This document shows, in pieces, positions 25,795-34,610 of a stretch of DNA of 64,000 nucleotides (its first letter is position 1; the number at the start of each line of letters is the position of its first letter). The notes below the pieces were generated by a model. The model was given only the letters and a program-made list of their open reading frames with translations. It ran no database searches and was not told where the DNA came from. The stretch lies in NCBI RefSeq assembly GCF_001945365.1, contig NZ_MSTQ01000020.1, forward strand, positions 1-64,000, in the 5' to 3' direction. This DNA comes from Pseudomonas reinekei. Its GTDB lineage: Bacteria; Pseudomonadota; Gammaproteobacteria; Pseudomonadales; Pseudomonadaceae. A program made the translations under genes and the position numbers.

Positions 25795-27093
25795 ATGGAT
25801 ATCAAACAGCTCTGGCTCAATGCCCAAGACCTTTGGGGCACTCTCGACCAACATCCGCTCCTGCATGCCAGCCTGGCGCTGATGGTGTTGCTGATCATCG
25901 CGCTGCTCCTCGGACGAGTGGCCCGCTACCTGATTCTGCACGCCAGCCGAATGCTCGGCCGTCAGCCCGCCCTGCACTGGGTCAACGACCTGCGCCACAA
26001 CAAGGTGTTTCAACGCCTGGCGCAAATGACACCGTCACTGGTGATCCAGTTCGGCCTGCACCTGGTGCCGGAGCTGAGCAAAACGGCGATGGTGTTCCTC
26101 GGCAACGTAGCGTTGGCGTTCACCATCCTGTTCCTGCTGCTGTCCGTCACCGCCCTGCTCAATGCGCTGCTGGACATCTACGCCCGCACCGAACATGCCC
26201 GCACGCGCTCGATCAAGGGCTATGTGCAACTGACGAAAATGGTCTTGTACGTGTTTGGCGCGATCATCATCGTCGCCACATTGATCGATCGCTCGCCGCT
26301 GTTGCTGCTGTCGGGTCTGGGTGCGATGTCGGCGGTGATCCTGTTGGTCTACAAGGACACCTTGCTGTCTTTCGTCGCCAGTGTGCAGTTGACCAGCAAC
26401 GACATGCTGCGCGTCGGCGACTGGATCGAGATGCCACAGGTCGGCGCCGATGGTGATGTGGTGGACATCACGCTGCATACGGTCAAGGTGCAAAACTTTG
26501 ACAAGACCATCGTCTCGATCCCGACCTGGCGCCTGATGTCCGAGTCGTTCAAGAACTGGCGCGGCATGCAGCAGTCAGGTGGCCGACGGATCAAGCGCAG
26601 CTTGTTCATCGACGCCAGTGGTGTGCGTTTCATCCGCGATGACGAAGAATTGAAACTGTCCCAGGTGCATCTACTGACCGACTACATGAGCCGCAAGAAG
26701 GCCGAGCTTAAGGCCTGGAACGAAGCCCAGGGTAATGTCGCCGCCATGTCGGCCAACCGCCGACGCATGACCAACATCGGCACGTTCCGCGCCTATGCAC
26801 TGGCCTACCTGAAAAGCCACGCCGAGATCCAGCCGAACATGACCTGCATGGTCCGGCAGATGCAAACCACCGCGCAGGGCATTCCACTGGAAATCTATTG
26901 CTTCACCCGCACCACGGCCTGGGCCGATTACGAGCGGATTCAGGGGGATATTTTCGACTATCTGCTGGCGGTGCTACCGGAGTTCGGACTGAATCTGTAT
27001 CAGCAACCGAGCGGGACGGATTTACGCGCCGGGCTGCTGCCGGCCGTGTTGGGCACGAGCCACATTCCCGAGGCGGAAAAACACGTGATGTGA
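25795..27093 (+). CDS. MscS-family mechanosensitive channel (YbdG-like)
   Basis: The 432-residue protein has an N-terminal membrane domain with several helices and the pore/beta domain of MscS (GAMSAVILLVYKDTLLSFVA, then VGDWIEMPQVGADGDVVDIT and the NFDKTIVSIPT motif). The C-terminal domain is larger than in MscS itself, as in the miniconductance channel YbdG. It protects against osmotic downshift by opening under tension. ATG 25795 is preferred; TTG 25789 is also in frame. It is divergent from the helicase gene and ends at a REP palindrome. Confidence 0.83.
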   Translation: MDIKQLWLNAQDLWGTLDQHPLLHASLALMVLLIIALLLGRVARYLILHASRMLGRQPALHWVNDLRHNKVFQRLAQMTPSLVIQFGLHLVPELSKTAMVFLGNVALAFTILFLLLSVTALLNALLDIYARTEHARTRSIKGYVQLTKMVLYVFGAIIIVATLIDRSPLLLLSGLGAMSAVILLVYKDTLLSFVASVQLTSNDMLRVGDWIEMPQVGADGDVVDITLHTVKVQNFDKTIVSIPTWRLMSESFKNWRGMQQSGGRRIKRSLFIDASGVRFIRDDEELKLSQVHLLTDYMSRKKAELKAWNEAQGNVAAMSANRRRMTNIGTFRAYALAYLKSHAEIQPNMTCMVRQMQTTAQGIPLEIYCFTRTTAWADYERIQGDIFDYLLAVLPEFGLNLYQQPSGTDLRAGLLPAVLGTSHIPEAEKHVM

Positions 27094-27106
27094 CACCACA
27101 AAAAAC

Positions 27107-27130
27107 TGTGGGAGCGAGCTCGCTCCCACA
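27107..27130. repeat. Perfect 24-bp REP palindrome
   Basis: The half-sequence TGTGGGAGCGAG is mirrored exactly with no loop, within an A-rich left and T-containing right flank, between two convergent genes. It may terminate transcription from either side. Confidence 0.85.
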
Positions 27131-27134
27131 AGGT

Positions 27135-28001
27135 TTAGTTGACGGTCAAAGATTTGCGCATACCCAGCCGACTGATCCAGACCGCCATCAGAATCACCGA
27201 CCCACCCAGCAGCAACCGTCCCAGGTCCTCATGCTGATTCCAGATCAGCAGATTGATCAGCAACCCTACCGGCACATGCAGATTGTTCATCACCGCCAGC
27301 GTCCCGCCATTGACCAGGCAAGCACCTTTGTTCCACCAGTACAGCCCCAATGCGGTCGAAACAAGGCCGAGGAACAACAGCACGCCCCATTGCAGCGGCG
27401 CCTCCGGCCAGAAGTTCTGTTTACCGAACAACAGAAACGCCGGCAACACCACCGCCAGCGCGCCCAAGTAGAAGTAACCGAAGCGCCGGTAGTGCGGCAG
27501 ATCGCTGGGATGGCGTGCCACCAGGTGCCTGTAAAGCACCTGCCCGGCGGCATAGGTGAAGTTGGCCAATTGCAGCAGCAGGAAGCCCATGAAGAAATCC
27601 GGATTGATCCGGTCGTAGCGAATCACCGCCGCGCCCGCCACCGCCACCAGTGCAGCGACCAGCGCCCAGGGATTGAAGCGACGGTTCAGCGCATCTTCGA
27701 TCAGGGTCACGTGCAACGGCGTGAGGATGGTGAATAGCAGCACTTCCGGTACCGTCAACACGCGAAAGCTCAGGTACAGGCAGACGTACGTCACCCCGAA
27801 CTGCAGCGCGCCGATCAGCAACATGCCGCGCATGAACGCCGGCTCGACCGAGCGCCAGCGCGTCAGTGGAATGAACACCAGCCCCGCCAGCAGCACCCGT
27901 ACCAGTACCGCGAAGTAACTGTCGACATGACCGGCCAGGTACTCGCCGATCAAACTGAAGGAAAACGCCTGGATCAGCGTGACAAAAAGTAGATAGCCCA
28001 T
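27135..28001 (-). CDS. EamA-family carboxylate/amino acid/amine transporter
   Basis: The 288-residue protein has ten membrane helices in two EamA halves (MGYLLFVTLIQAFSFSLIGE; GFLLLQLANFTYAAGQVLYR). It resembles the carboxylate/amino acid/amine transporter branch of the DMT superfamily, which often exports metabolites. The start ATG 28001 fits the first helix. It is monocistronic and bounded by REP elements on both sides. Substrate unknown. Confidence 0.78.
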   Translation of the reverse strand: MGYLLFVTLIQAFSFSLIGEYLAGHVDSYFAVLVRVLLAGLVFIPLTRWRSVEPAFMRGMLLIGALQFGVTYVCLYLSFRVLTVPEVLLFTILTPLHVTLIEDALNRRFNPWALVAALVAVAGAAVIRYDRINPDFFMGFLLLQLANFTYAAGQVLYRHLVARHPSDLPHYRRFGYFYLGALAVVLPAFLLFGKQNFWPEAPLQWGVLLFLGLVSTALGLYWWNKGACLVNGGTLAVMNNLHVPVGLLINLLIWNQHEDLGRLLLGGSVILMAVWISRLGMRKSLTVN

Positions 28002-28075
28002 GCTCGCCTCGTTTTGAATGGCGGCGAAGATAGCGGGTTTTGCCGATGATCGCGAACGCTAAACCAACACAAACC

Positions 28076-28166
28076 CTGTGGGAGCGAGCCTGCTCGCGAA
28101 GACGCTACGCCAGACACATGGATGCTGGATGTGCCGACGCTTTCGCGAGCAGGCTCGCTCCCACAG
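28076..28166. repeat. REP pair (class GTGGGAGCGAGC), inverted
   Basis: A 24-base copy at 28078-28101 faces an inverted copy at 28142-28164 (one extra T at the left flank). It sits in the gap upstream of the EamA gene and downstream of azoR. Confidence 0.85.
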
Positions 28167-28195
28167 CGTTGCGTGGATGCCTATAAATCGCAGGC

Positions 28196-28234
28196 AAAAA
28201 AAAGCCCGATCTCGCTAAAGCGTTCAATCGGGCT
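28196..28234 (-). terminator. Terminator of azoR
   Basis: On the minus strand AGCCCGAT and ATCGGGCT form an 8-bp stem, followed by a run of eight T. It lies about 110 bp past the azoR stop. Confidence 0.88.
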
Positions 28235-28341
28235 ACAGCACTCAGGAGCAATAAGTGCAAAGGGAGGTTCGATGCGCGTACAGGCTTGAAGGGGTGCGCC
28301 AGGTCACTAGACCATCCAGCGATTATCTGGCGATTAACGGG

Positions 28342-28941
28342 TCAGGCCACTTGCGAAAGCCTGGCATTGGCCTGGTTCAGGCCTTTCTCCTGGAAGTCGC
28401 CCCCCAGGTTCATGCCTTCGGCGTGGATGAACGTCACGTCGTGAATCCCGATGAACCCCATGACCTGACGCAGGTACGGCTCCTGGTGATCCGCCGTGCT
28501 GCCGGCGTAGATACCGCCGCGGGCCGTCAGCACGTAGGCGCGCTTGCCGCTGAGCAGACCTTGGGGGCCGGTTTCGGTGTATTTGAAGGTCACGCCGGCA
28601 CGCAGCACATGGTCGAGCCAGGCCTTGAGGGTGCTCGGAATGGCAAAGTTATACATCGGTGCGGCCATGACCAGCACATCGGCGGCCAGCAGCTCATCCG
28701 TCAGCTGATTGGAGCGCTCCAGCGAAACCTGTTCGATGTCGCTGCGTTGCTCGGCAGGTTTCATCCAGCCACCCAGCAGGTTGATGTCCAGATGCGGCAC
28801 CGGGTTGACGGCCAGGTCACGAACAGTAATCTGATCGTTGGGATGAGCGGCTTTCCACTGGCTGATGAAGGTCTGGGTCAGTTGACGGGAAACCGAGTCT
28901 TGCTGACGGGCACTGCTTTCAATGATCAGAACGCGGGACAT
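28342..28941 (-). CDS. azoR: FMN-dependent NADH:quinone/azo oxidoreductase AzoR
   Basis: The 199-residue flavodoxin-fold enzyme shows MSRVLIIESSAR at the FMN phosphate site, MAAPMYNFAIPSTLKAWLDH near 95 (typical AzoR), and VLTARGGIYAG near 140. AzoR enzymes reduce quinones and azo dyes with NADH in the cytoplasm, and the physiological role is thought to be quinone detoxification. GGAG lies 9 bases upstream of the ATG. It is divergent from no close gene and has its own terminator. Confidence 0.9.
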   Translation of the reverse strand: MSRVLIIESSARQQDSVSRQLTQTFISQWKAAHPNDQITVRDLAVNPVPHLDINLLGGWMKPAEQRSDIEQVSLERSNQLTDELLAADVLVMAAPMYNFAIPSTLKAWLDHVLRAGVTFKYTETGPQGLLSGKRAYVLTARGGIYAGSTADHQEPYLRQVMGFIGIHDVTFIHAEGMNLGGDFQEKGLNQANARLSQVA

Positions 28942-29091
28942 GGGATGTAGGCTCCATCTGAGAATGCTGTAAGTCGATGGAGTGAAGGTTAAACAGAGTC
29001 ATATCGATGAAAAAGCGCAAATAACTGCTATAAACCATCAATAAATTCGTTTATAAGCGGAGCATGCCCGTCAGGTTTGCTCCGTTTTGTT

Positions 29092-29406
29092 TTATTTCGG
29101 GGTGCAGATCAACTCGATACGCAGCTTGATGATGTTGCGATTGAACTTGGCGGTGGCGCTTTTGTGCTTGCCGGCCGGTACCTCGATCTTGCGGGTTCGT
29201 GGTGCTTCCGGGCCATTGCTGAACACCGCCTTGCAGCTCGCGTCGACGTCACCATAGTTGGCCACCCGAATGGAGCCGATATCGCTATCGGTGTCGAAGG
29301 TTTCGTAATCGATCTTCAGGCCGTTGAGGTCTTTTTTCACATCGATCGGGTACGCCATCGCCGTTAGCGGCAACAGCGCCAGCAACACACAACACATTTT
29401 TTTCAT
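29092..29406 (-). CDS. Small periplasmic protein with signal peptide, function unknown
   Basis: The 104-residue precursor has a signal peptide (MKKMCCVLLALLPLTAMA) and a mature beta-rich part (SIRVANYGDVDASCKAVFSN, then KFNRNIIKLRIELICTPK) with two cysteines likely to form a disulfide. It resembles small Pseudomonas periplasmic proteins, some of which are mis-annotated as a kinase. GGAG precedes the ATG. It is divergent from a LysR gene. Confidence 0.72.
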   Translation of the reverse strand: MKKMCCVLLALLPLTAMAYPIDVKKDLNGLKIDYETFDTDSDIGSIRVANYGDVDASCKAVFSNGPEAPRTRKIEVPAGKHKSATAKFNRNIIKLRIELICTPK

Positions 29407-29456
29407 TCAGCAGTCTCCAATAAGAACTGCCCAGCTTAGGACAAGAGGAGCTCATC

Positions 29457-30380
29457 ATGAAAGCGCCCCGCGTGACCCTTGATCAATGGCGAACACTTCA
29501 GGCCGTGGTCGACCACGGTGGTTTCGCCCAGGCCGCCGAAGCGCTGCATCGCTCGCAATCGTCAGTCAGCTACACAGTAGCGCGGATGCAGGACCAGCTC
29601 GGCGTACCTTTGCTGCGCATCGACGGGCGCAAAGCCGTGCTGACCGAAGCCGGTGGCGTGCTGCTGCGCCGCTCCCGGCAACTGGTGAAACAGGCCAGTC
29701 AACTGGAAGACCTGGCCCACCACATGGAGCAAGGCTGGGAGGCCGAAGTGCGCCTGGTGGTCGACGCCGCCTACCCGAGCGCCCGCCTCGTCCGCGCCTT
29801 GACCGCGTTCATGCCGCAAAGCCGCGGATGTCGGGTGCGCTTGCGCGAAGAGGTGTTGTCGGGCGTGGAAGAAGTGCTGCTCGAAGGTGTGGCCGACCTG
29901 GCCATCACCGGGTTCAGTATTCCAGGCTACCTGGGTGCGGAATTGAGCGACGTCGAATTTGTCGCCGTCGCCCACCCCGAACATTCCCTGCATCGCCTCA
30001 ACCGCGAACTGAATTTCCAGGACCTCGAAAGCCATATGCAAGTGGTCATCCGCGACTCTGGTCGCCAGCAACCACGGGACGTCGGCTGGCTAGGCGCCGA
30101 ACAGCGCTGGACCGTCGGCAGCCTGGCCACCGCCGCGACATTCGTCGGCAGCGGCCTGGGGTTCGCCTGGTTGCCACGGCACATGATCGAACGGGAACTC
30201 AAGGAAGGCACGCTCAAGCTGCTACCGTTGGATCAGGGCGGCAGCCGTAATCCGAGTTTTTACCTGTATTCGAACAAGGACAAACCGCTCGGGCCCGCGA
30301 CGCAGATTCTCGTCGAATTGCTGCGAACCTTCGACACCGCACCACTGGACGCACCGTTCGCCGCCCCCGAACAAGCCTGA
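29457..30380 (+). CDS. LysR-family transcriptional regulator
   Basis: The 307-residue protein has a LysR helix-turn-helix (VTLDQWRTLQAVVDHGGFAQ; LHRSQSSVSYTVARMQDQLG) and an effector domain. AGAGGAG lies 6 bases before the ATG. It precedes an alpha/beta hydrolase by 14 bp on the same strand, so it may be co-transcribed with it. The divergent neighbour is a small periplasmic protein. Its effector is unknown. Confidence 0.85.
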   Translation: MKAPRVTLDQWRTLQAVVDHGGFAQAAEALHRSQSSVSYTVARMQDQLGVPLLRIDGRKAVLTEAGGVLLRRSRQLVKQASQLEDLAHHMEQGWEAEVRLVVDAAYPSARLVRALTAFMPQSRGCRVRLREEVLSGVEEVLLEGVADLAITGFSIPGYLGAELSDVEFVAVAHPEHSLHRLNRELNFQDLESHMQVVIRDSGRQQPRDVGWLGAEQRWTVGSLATAATFVGSGLGFAWLPRHMIERELKEGTLKLLPLDQGGSRNPSFYLYSNKDKPLGPATQILVELLRTFDTAPLDAPFAAPEQA

Positions 30381-30394
30381 CACGGAGTGTATGC

Positions 30395-31198
30395 ATGGCC
30401 TATTTCGAACACGAAGGTTGCAACCTGCACTATGAGGAATACGGCCACGGCACGCCGTTGCTGCTGGTCCACGGGCTAGGTTCAAGCACTTTGGACTGGG
30501 AAAAACAGATCCCCGCGCTGGCTGCCCGCTACCGGGTGATCGTCCCGGATGTGCGTGGCCACGGGCGCTCCGACAAACCTCGCGAGCGCTACAGCATCGC
30601 CGGCTTCAGTGCCGACCTGGTCGCGCTGATGGAGCATCTGAACCTGGGCCCGACACATTATGTGGGACTGTCCATGGGCGGCATGATCGGTTTTCAACTC
30701 GGTGTCGATCAGCCACAACTGCTGAAAAGCCTGTGCATCGTCAATAGCGCGCCCGAGGTCAAGCTGCGCAGCCGCGATGATTACTGGCAGTGGTTCAAGC
30801 GCTGGAGCCTGATGCGCGTACTCAGCCTGCGTACCATCGGCAAAGCCTTGGGCGGCAAGCTCTTCCCCAAACCCGAGCAGGCAGATTTGCGACAAAAAAT
30901 GGCCGAACGCTGGGCAAAAAACGACAAACATGCTTATCTCGCCAGCTTCGATGCCATTGTCGGTTGGGGTGTTCAGGAACGACTGTCGAAGGTGTCCTGT
31001 CCAACCCTCATCGTCACCGCCGACCACGACTACACTCCGGTCGCGCTGAAAGAAAACTACGTAAAACTGCTGCCCAATGCGCGGCTGGCAGTGATTGCCG
31101 ATTCGCGTCACGCCACCCCGCTGGACCAACCCGAACACTTCAATCAGACGCTGCTCGAATTTCTCACCGCAGTCGACACTACCCATCAGGATCACTGA
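30395..31198 (+). CDS. Alpha/beta hydrolase (PcaD/BioH-like)
   Basis: The 267-residue hydrolase has the oxyanion HGLGSS motif near residue 28, GHGRSD near 55, the nucleophile elbow GLSMGGMIG (serine near 97) and the acid/histidine elements TADHDYTP and SRHATP. This is a full catalytic triad. It resembles 3-oxoadipate enol-lactonase-type enzymes, but the substrate is not determined. It begins 14 bp after the LysR gene. Confidence 0.82.
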   Translation: MAYFEHEGCNLHYEEYGHGTPLLLVHGLGSSTLDWEKQIPALAARYRVIVPDVRGHGRSDKPRERYSIAGFSADLVALMEHLNLGPTHYVGLSMGGMIGFQLGVDQPQLLKSLCIVNSAPEVKLRSRDDYWQWFKRWSLMRVLSLRTIGKALGGKLFPKPEQADLRQKMAERWAKNDKHAYLASFDAIVGWGVQERLSKVSCPTLIVTADHDYTPVALKENYVKLLPNARLAVIADSRHATPLDQPEHFNQTLLEFLTAVDTTHQDH

Positions 31199-31201
31199 CC
31201 C

Positions 31202-31759
31202 ATGCTGAAAAAAATCGCCCTCGCCGCTGGCTCCGTTCTGTTCGCCGCCAACCTGATGGCGGCAACGCCTGCCAAGGCGCCGCACGTTTTGCTGGAAACC
31301 ACCAACGGCCAGATCGAAATCGAACTGGACCCGGTCAAAGCCCCGATCAGTACCAAGAACTTTCTTGCGTACGTCGACAGTGGCTTCTACAACAACACGA
31401 TTTTCCACCGCGTGATTCCGGGCTTCATGGTCCAGGGCGGCGGTTTTACCCAACAGATGCAGCAAAAAGAAACCAAGGCGCCGATCAAGAACGAGCACAA
31501 CAACGGCCTGGTCAACGTGCGTGGCACCTTGTCCATGGCGCGCACCTCGGTGCCTGATTCGGCCACCAGTCAGTTCTTCATCAACGTCAAGGACAACGAC
31601 TTCCTCGACCAGGGTGACGGCTACGCAGTGTTCGGCAAAGTGGTCAAAGGCATGGATGTGGTCGACATCATTGTCAACTCGCCGACCACCGTGCGCAGCG
31701 GCATGAAAGACGTACCGGCTGACCCGGTGTTCATCAAGTCGGCCAAGCGCATCGACTGA
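31202..31759 (+). CDS. Periplasmic cyclophilin-type peptidyl-prolyl isomerase (PpiA-like)
   Basis: The 185-residue protein has a signal peptide (LMAATPA region, cut near 21) and the cyclophilin core: FHRVIPGFMVQGG with catalytic Arg, GLVNVRGTLSMARTS and SQFFINVKDNDFLD. It would assist folding of periplasmic or outer membrane proteins. The ATG is 3 bases after the hydrolase stop, so the two are in one operon. It is followed by a 9-bp hairpin (31787-31809) without a T run. Confidence 0.9.
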   Translation: MLKKIALAAGSVLFAANLMAATPAKAPHVLLETTNGQIEIELDPVKAPISTKNFLAYVDSGFYNNTIFHRVIPGFMVQGGGFTQQMQQKETKAPIKNEHNNGLVNVRGTLSMARTSVPDSATSQFFINVKDNDFLDQGDGYAVFGKVVKGMDVVDIIVNSPTTVRSGMKDVPADPVFIKSAKRID

Positions 31760-31851
31760 AACCAGGCTGGACAAGGATGTCCGAGCCGTTGCCGGTGCAC
31801 CCGGCAACGCTCAAACCGTTGAAGGAGAGCCCGTTCGCGGGTAAATAACCG

Positions 31852-33684
31852 ATGCTTTATCGCCGTTTTGAACAACTGATCGACATCTTCCGCGACGCCC
31901 CGACAGCCGCACCGCCGGATCGCGTCCTGCCCTTCTATACCTATTACCTCAAGCAGGTCTGGCCGAGTTTCGCCGCCCTGCTGATCGTCGGCCTGTTCGG
32001 CGCATTGATCGAAGTGGCGCTGTTCAGTTACCTGAGCCGCATCATCGACCTGGCTCAGGGCACACCCAACGCTGATTTCTTCAAGGATCACGCCCTGGAA
32101 CTGACCTGGATGGTGGTGGTAGCGCTGATCCTGCGACCGGTGTTCGTCGGCCTGCATGACTTGCTGGTGCACCAGACGCTGAGCCCCAGCATGACCAGCC
32201 TGATCCGCTGGCAAAACCACAGTTACGTGCTCAAACAGAGCCTGAATTTCTTCCAGAACGACTTTGCCGGGCGCATCGCCCAACGCATCATGCAAACCGG
32301 CAACTCCCTGCGCGACTCCGCCGTGCAAGCGGTGGACGCGCTTTGGCACGTGTTGATCTACGCCATCAGCTCGCTGGTGCTGTTCGCCGAAGCCGACTGG
32401 CGCCTGATGATCCCGTTGCTGACCTGGATCGTCGCCTTTATCAGCGCCCTTTACTACTTCGTGCCACGGGTCAAGGAACGCTCGGTCGTGTCCTCCGATG
32501 CGCGCTCCAAGCTCACGGGGCGAATCGTCGATGGCTACACGAACATCACCACGTTGAAGCTGTTTGCCCACACCCATTTCGAACAGCAATATGCCCGCGA
32601 AGCGATCAAGGAACAAACCGAAAAAGCCCAGCTGGCCGGTCGTGTGGTCACCAGCATGGACGTGGTCATCACCAGCATGAACGGCCTCTTGATCGTCGGT
32701 ACCACCGGCCTCGCCCTGTGGCTGTGGACGCAGTCGCTGATCAGCGTGGGCGCCATCGCCCTGGCCACCGGGCTGGTAATCCGTATCGTCAACATGTCAG
32801 GCTGGATCATGTGGGTGGTCACCGGCATTTTCGAAAACATCGGCATGGTTCAGGACGGTTTGCAGAGCATCTCGCAACCGGTCAGCGTCACCGACCGCGA
32901 CCAGGCCAAACCCCTGACCGTGGCCAAGGGCGAAGTGCGCTTCGAGAACGTGGACTTCCACTACGGCAAGCGGAGCGGGATCATCGGCGGGCTCAACCTG
33001 ACGATCAAACCCGGCGAGAAAATCGGCCTGATCGGACCGTCCGGTGCCGGCAAATCAACACTGGTCAATCTGCTGTTGCGCCTCTATGACGTAGAAGGCG
33101 GGAAGATTCTCATCGACGGCCAGAACATTGCCGATGTCAGCCAGGAAAGCCTGCGCGAGCGTATCGGCATGATCACCCAGGACACGTCGCTGCTGCACCG
33201 CTCGATCCGCGACAATCTGCTTTACGGCAAACCTGACGCCACCGATACCGAACTCTGGGAAGCGGTACACAAGGCCCGGGCCGACGGGTTCATCCCAACG
33301 CTGTCTGACGCTGAAGGCCGCATCGGTTTCGATGCCCACGTGGGTGAGCGCGGGGTGAAACTCTCTGGTGGTCAGCGTCAGCGGATCGCCATTGCACGCG
33401 TGCTGCTCAAGGACGCGCCGATCCTGATCATGGACGAAGCCACATCGGCACTGGACTCGGAAGTCGAAGCGGCCATTCAGGAGAGCCTCGAAACCCTGAT
33501 GCAGGGCAAAACCGTCATCGCCATTGCCCACCGGCTCTCGACCATCGCCCGCATGGACCGCTTGGTGGTACTGGAGAACGGCAAGATCGCCGAGACCGGC
33601 AGCCATGCTGAATTGCTCGCATTGGGCGGTTTGTATGCGCGGCTGTGGCAGCATCAGACGGGTGGGTTCGTGGGGATCGATTGA
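31852..33684 (+). CDS. ABC exporter, fused membrane and ATPase domains
   Basis: The 610-residue half-transporter has six membrane helices (first around 45-70, VWPSFAALLIVGLFGALIEV) and an ATPase with Walker A GPSGAGKST (395-403), signature LSGGQRQRIA and Walker B LIMDEATSALD. It resembles bacterial multidrug/lipid exporters of the MsbA type. No substrate-specific partner is nearby. The ribosome site before ATG 31852 is weak. A hairpin lies in the 92-bp gap upstream, so it may be read through from the cyclophilin gene. Confidence 0.85.
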   Translation: MLYRRFEQLIDIFRDAPTAAPPDRVLPFYTYYLKQVWPSFAALLIVGLFGALIEVALFSYLSRIIDLAQGTPNADFFKDHALELTWMVVVALILRPVFVGLHDLLVHQTLSPSMTSLIRWQNHSYVLKQSLNFFQNDFAGRIAQRIMQTGNSLRDSAVQAVDALWHVLIYAISSLVLFAEADWRLMIPLLTWIVAFISALYYFVPRVKERSVVSSDARSKLTGRIVDGYTNITTLKLFAHTHFEQQYAREAIKEQTEKAQLAGRVVTSMDVVITSMNGLLIVGTTGLALWLWTQSLISVGAIALATGLVIRIVNMSGWIMWVVTGIFENIGMVQDGLQSISQPVSVTDRDQAKPLTVAKGEVRFENVDFHYGKRSGIIGGLNLTIKPGEKIGLIGPSGAGKSTLVNLLLRLYDVEGGKILIDGQNIADVSQESLRERIGMITQDTSLLHRSIRDNLLYGKPDATDTELWEAVHKARADGFIPTLSDAEGRIGFDAHVGERGVKLSGGQRQRIAIARVLLKDAPILIMDEATSALDSEVEAAIQESLETLMQGKTVIAIAHRLSTIARMDRLVVLENGKIAETGSHAELLALGGLYARLWQHQTGGFVGID

Positions 33685-33734
33685 TTCCCTGAATCAATAC
33701 TCGCGCCTACAGAAGTCGAGTAATGCCTAAAACT

Positions 33735-33782
33735 CCAAAAAACCGCCAGACGCCTTGAACAACGGGGGCTGGCGGTTTTTTA
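33735..33782 (+). terminator. Terminator after ABC exporter
   Basis: AAACCGCCAG (33740-33749) pairs with CTGGCGGTTT (33769-33778), with a T run after it and an A run before it, about 50 bp after the exporter stop. Confidence 0.85.
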
Positions 33783-33895
33783 CGCCTGCTGGAATTCTGA
33801 AAAAACCGTGCTGTACTTACTTCAACGTTCTGAAGATGGTTCTGCAGTCCATCGGCTGGGCTCAAGGCTGCATAATCTCGAAAGGACACACTCCT

Positions 33896-34594
33896 ATGTC
33901 TCTGTTAAAACGTTCGGCGACTGAGTTGGTAGGTACTTTCTGGCTGGTGTTGGGGGGTTGTGGCAGTGCAGTGCTGGCCGCTGCGTTCCCGGATGTCGGT
34001 ATCGGTTTGCTGGGGGTATCCCTGGCGTTTGGCTTGACGGTACTGACCATGGCATTCGCCATTGGCCATATATCCGGTTGTCACCTCAACCCGGCGGTGT
34101 CATTGGGGTTGGTGGTTGGCGGACGCTTCCCGTCCAGGGAACTGCCGGCCTACATCATTGCGCAGGTCATTGGCGGCGTGATTGCAGCCGCCCTGCTGTA
34201 CTTCATTGCCAGCGGCAAACCCGGTTTCGAGCTGGCGGGAGGCCTGGCGTCCAACGGCTTCGGCGAACATTCCCCTGGCGGCTATTCGATGGCGGCGGGG
34301 TTTGTCTGTGAGCTGGTGATGACCGCCATGTTCATCCTGATCATCCTCGGCGCCACCGACAAGCGTGCGCCCGCGGGGCTTGCGCCGATTGCCATAGGTC
34401 TGGCCCTGACCCTGATCCACCTGATTTCGATCCCGGTCACCAATACTTCGGTCAACCCGGCGCGCAGCACAGGCCCGGCGTTGATTGTCGGCGGTTGGGC
34501 GATTCAGCAATTGTGGATGTTCTGGGTGGCGCCGCTACTCGGCGCAGTCGTCGGTGGTGTGCTTTATCGCTGGTTGGGCAAGGAAGAAACCTGA
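33896..34594 (+). CDS. aqpZ: Aquaporin Z-like water channel
   Basis: The 232-residue MIP-family protein has both NPA boxes (HLNPAVS near 62 and SVNPARS near 185) and six membrane helices; the surrounding sequence MSLLKRSATELVGTFWLVLG matches AqpZ. It moves water across the inner membrane. ATG 33896 starts the first helix, with AAAGGA 8-10 bases upstream. Upstream open frame from 33755 overlaps the terminator of the previous gene and is not used. Confidence 0.93.
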   Translation: MSLLKRSATELVGTFWLVLGGCGSAVLAAAFPDVGIGLLGVSLAFGLTVLTMAFAIGHISGCHLNPAVSLGLVVGGRFPSRELPAYIIAQVIGGVIAAALLYFIASGKPGFELAGGLASNGFGEHSPGGYSMAAGFVCELVMTAMFILIILGATDKRAPAGLAPIAIGLALTLIHLISIPVTNTSVNPARSTGPALIVGGWAIQQLWMFWVAPLLGAVVGGVLYRWLGKEET

Positions 34595-34610
34595 CCGGGC
34601 ATCTCGAGGA

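Noticed and set aside
31787..31809. Hairpin after the cyclophilin gene as a terminator
   Set aside because: The 9-bp stem is perfect but has no T run, so termination is not supported; it may be a processing or stability element.
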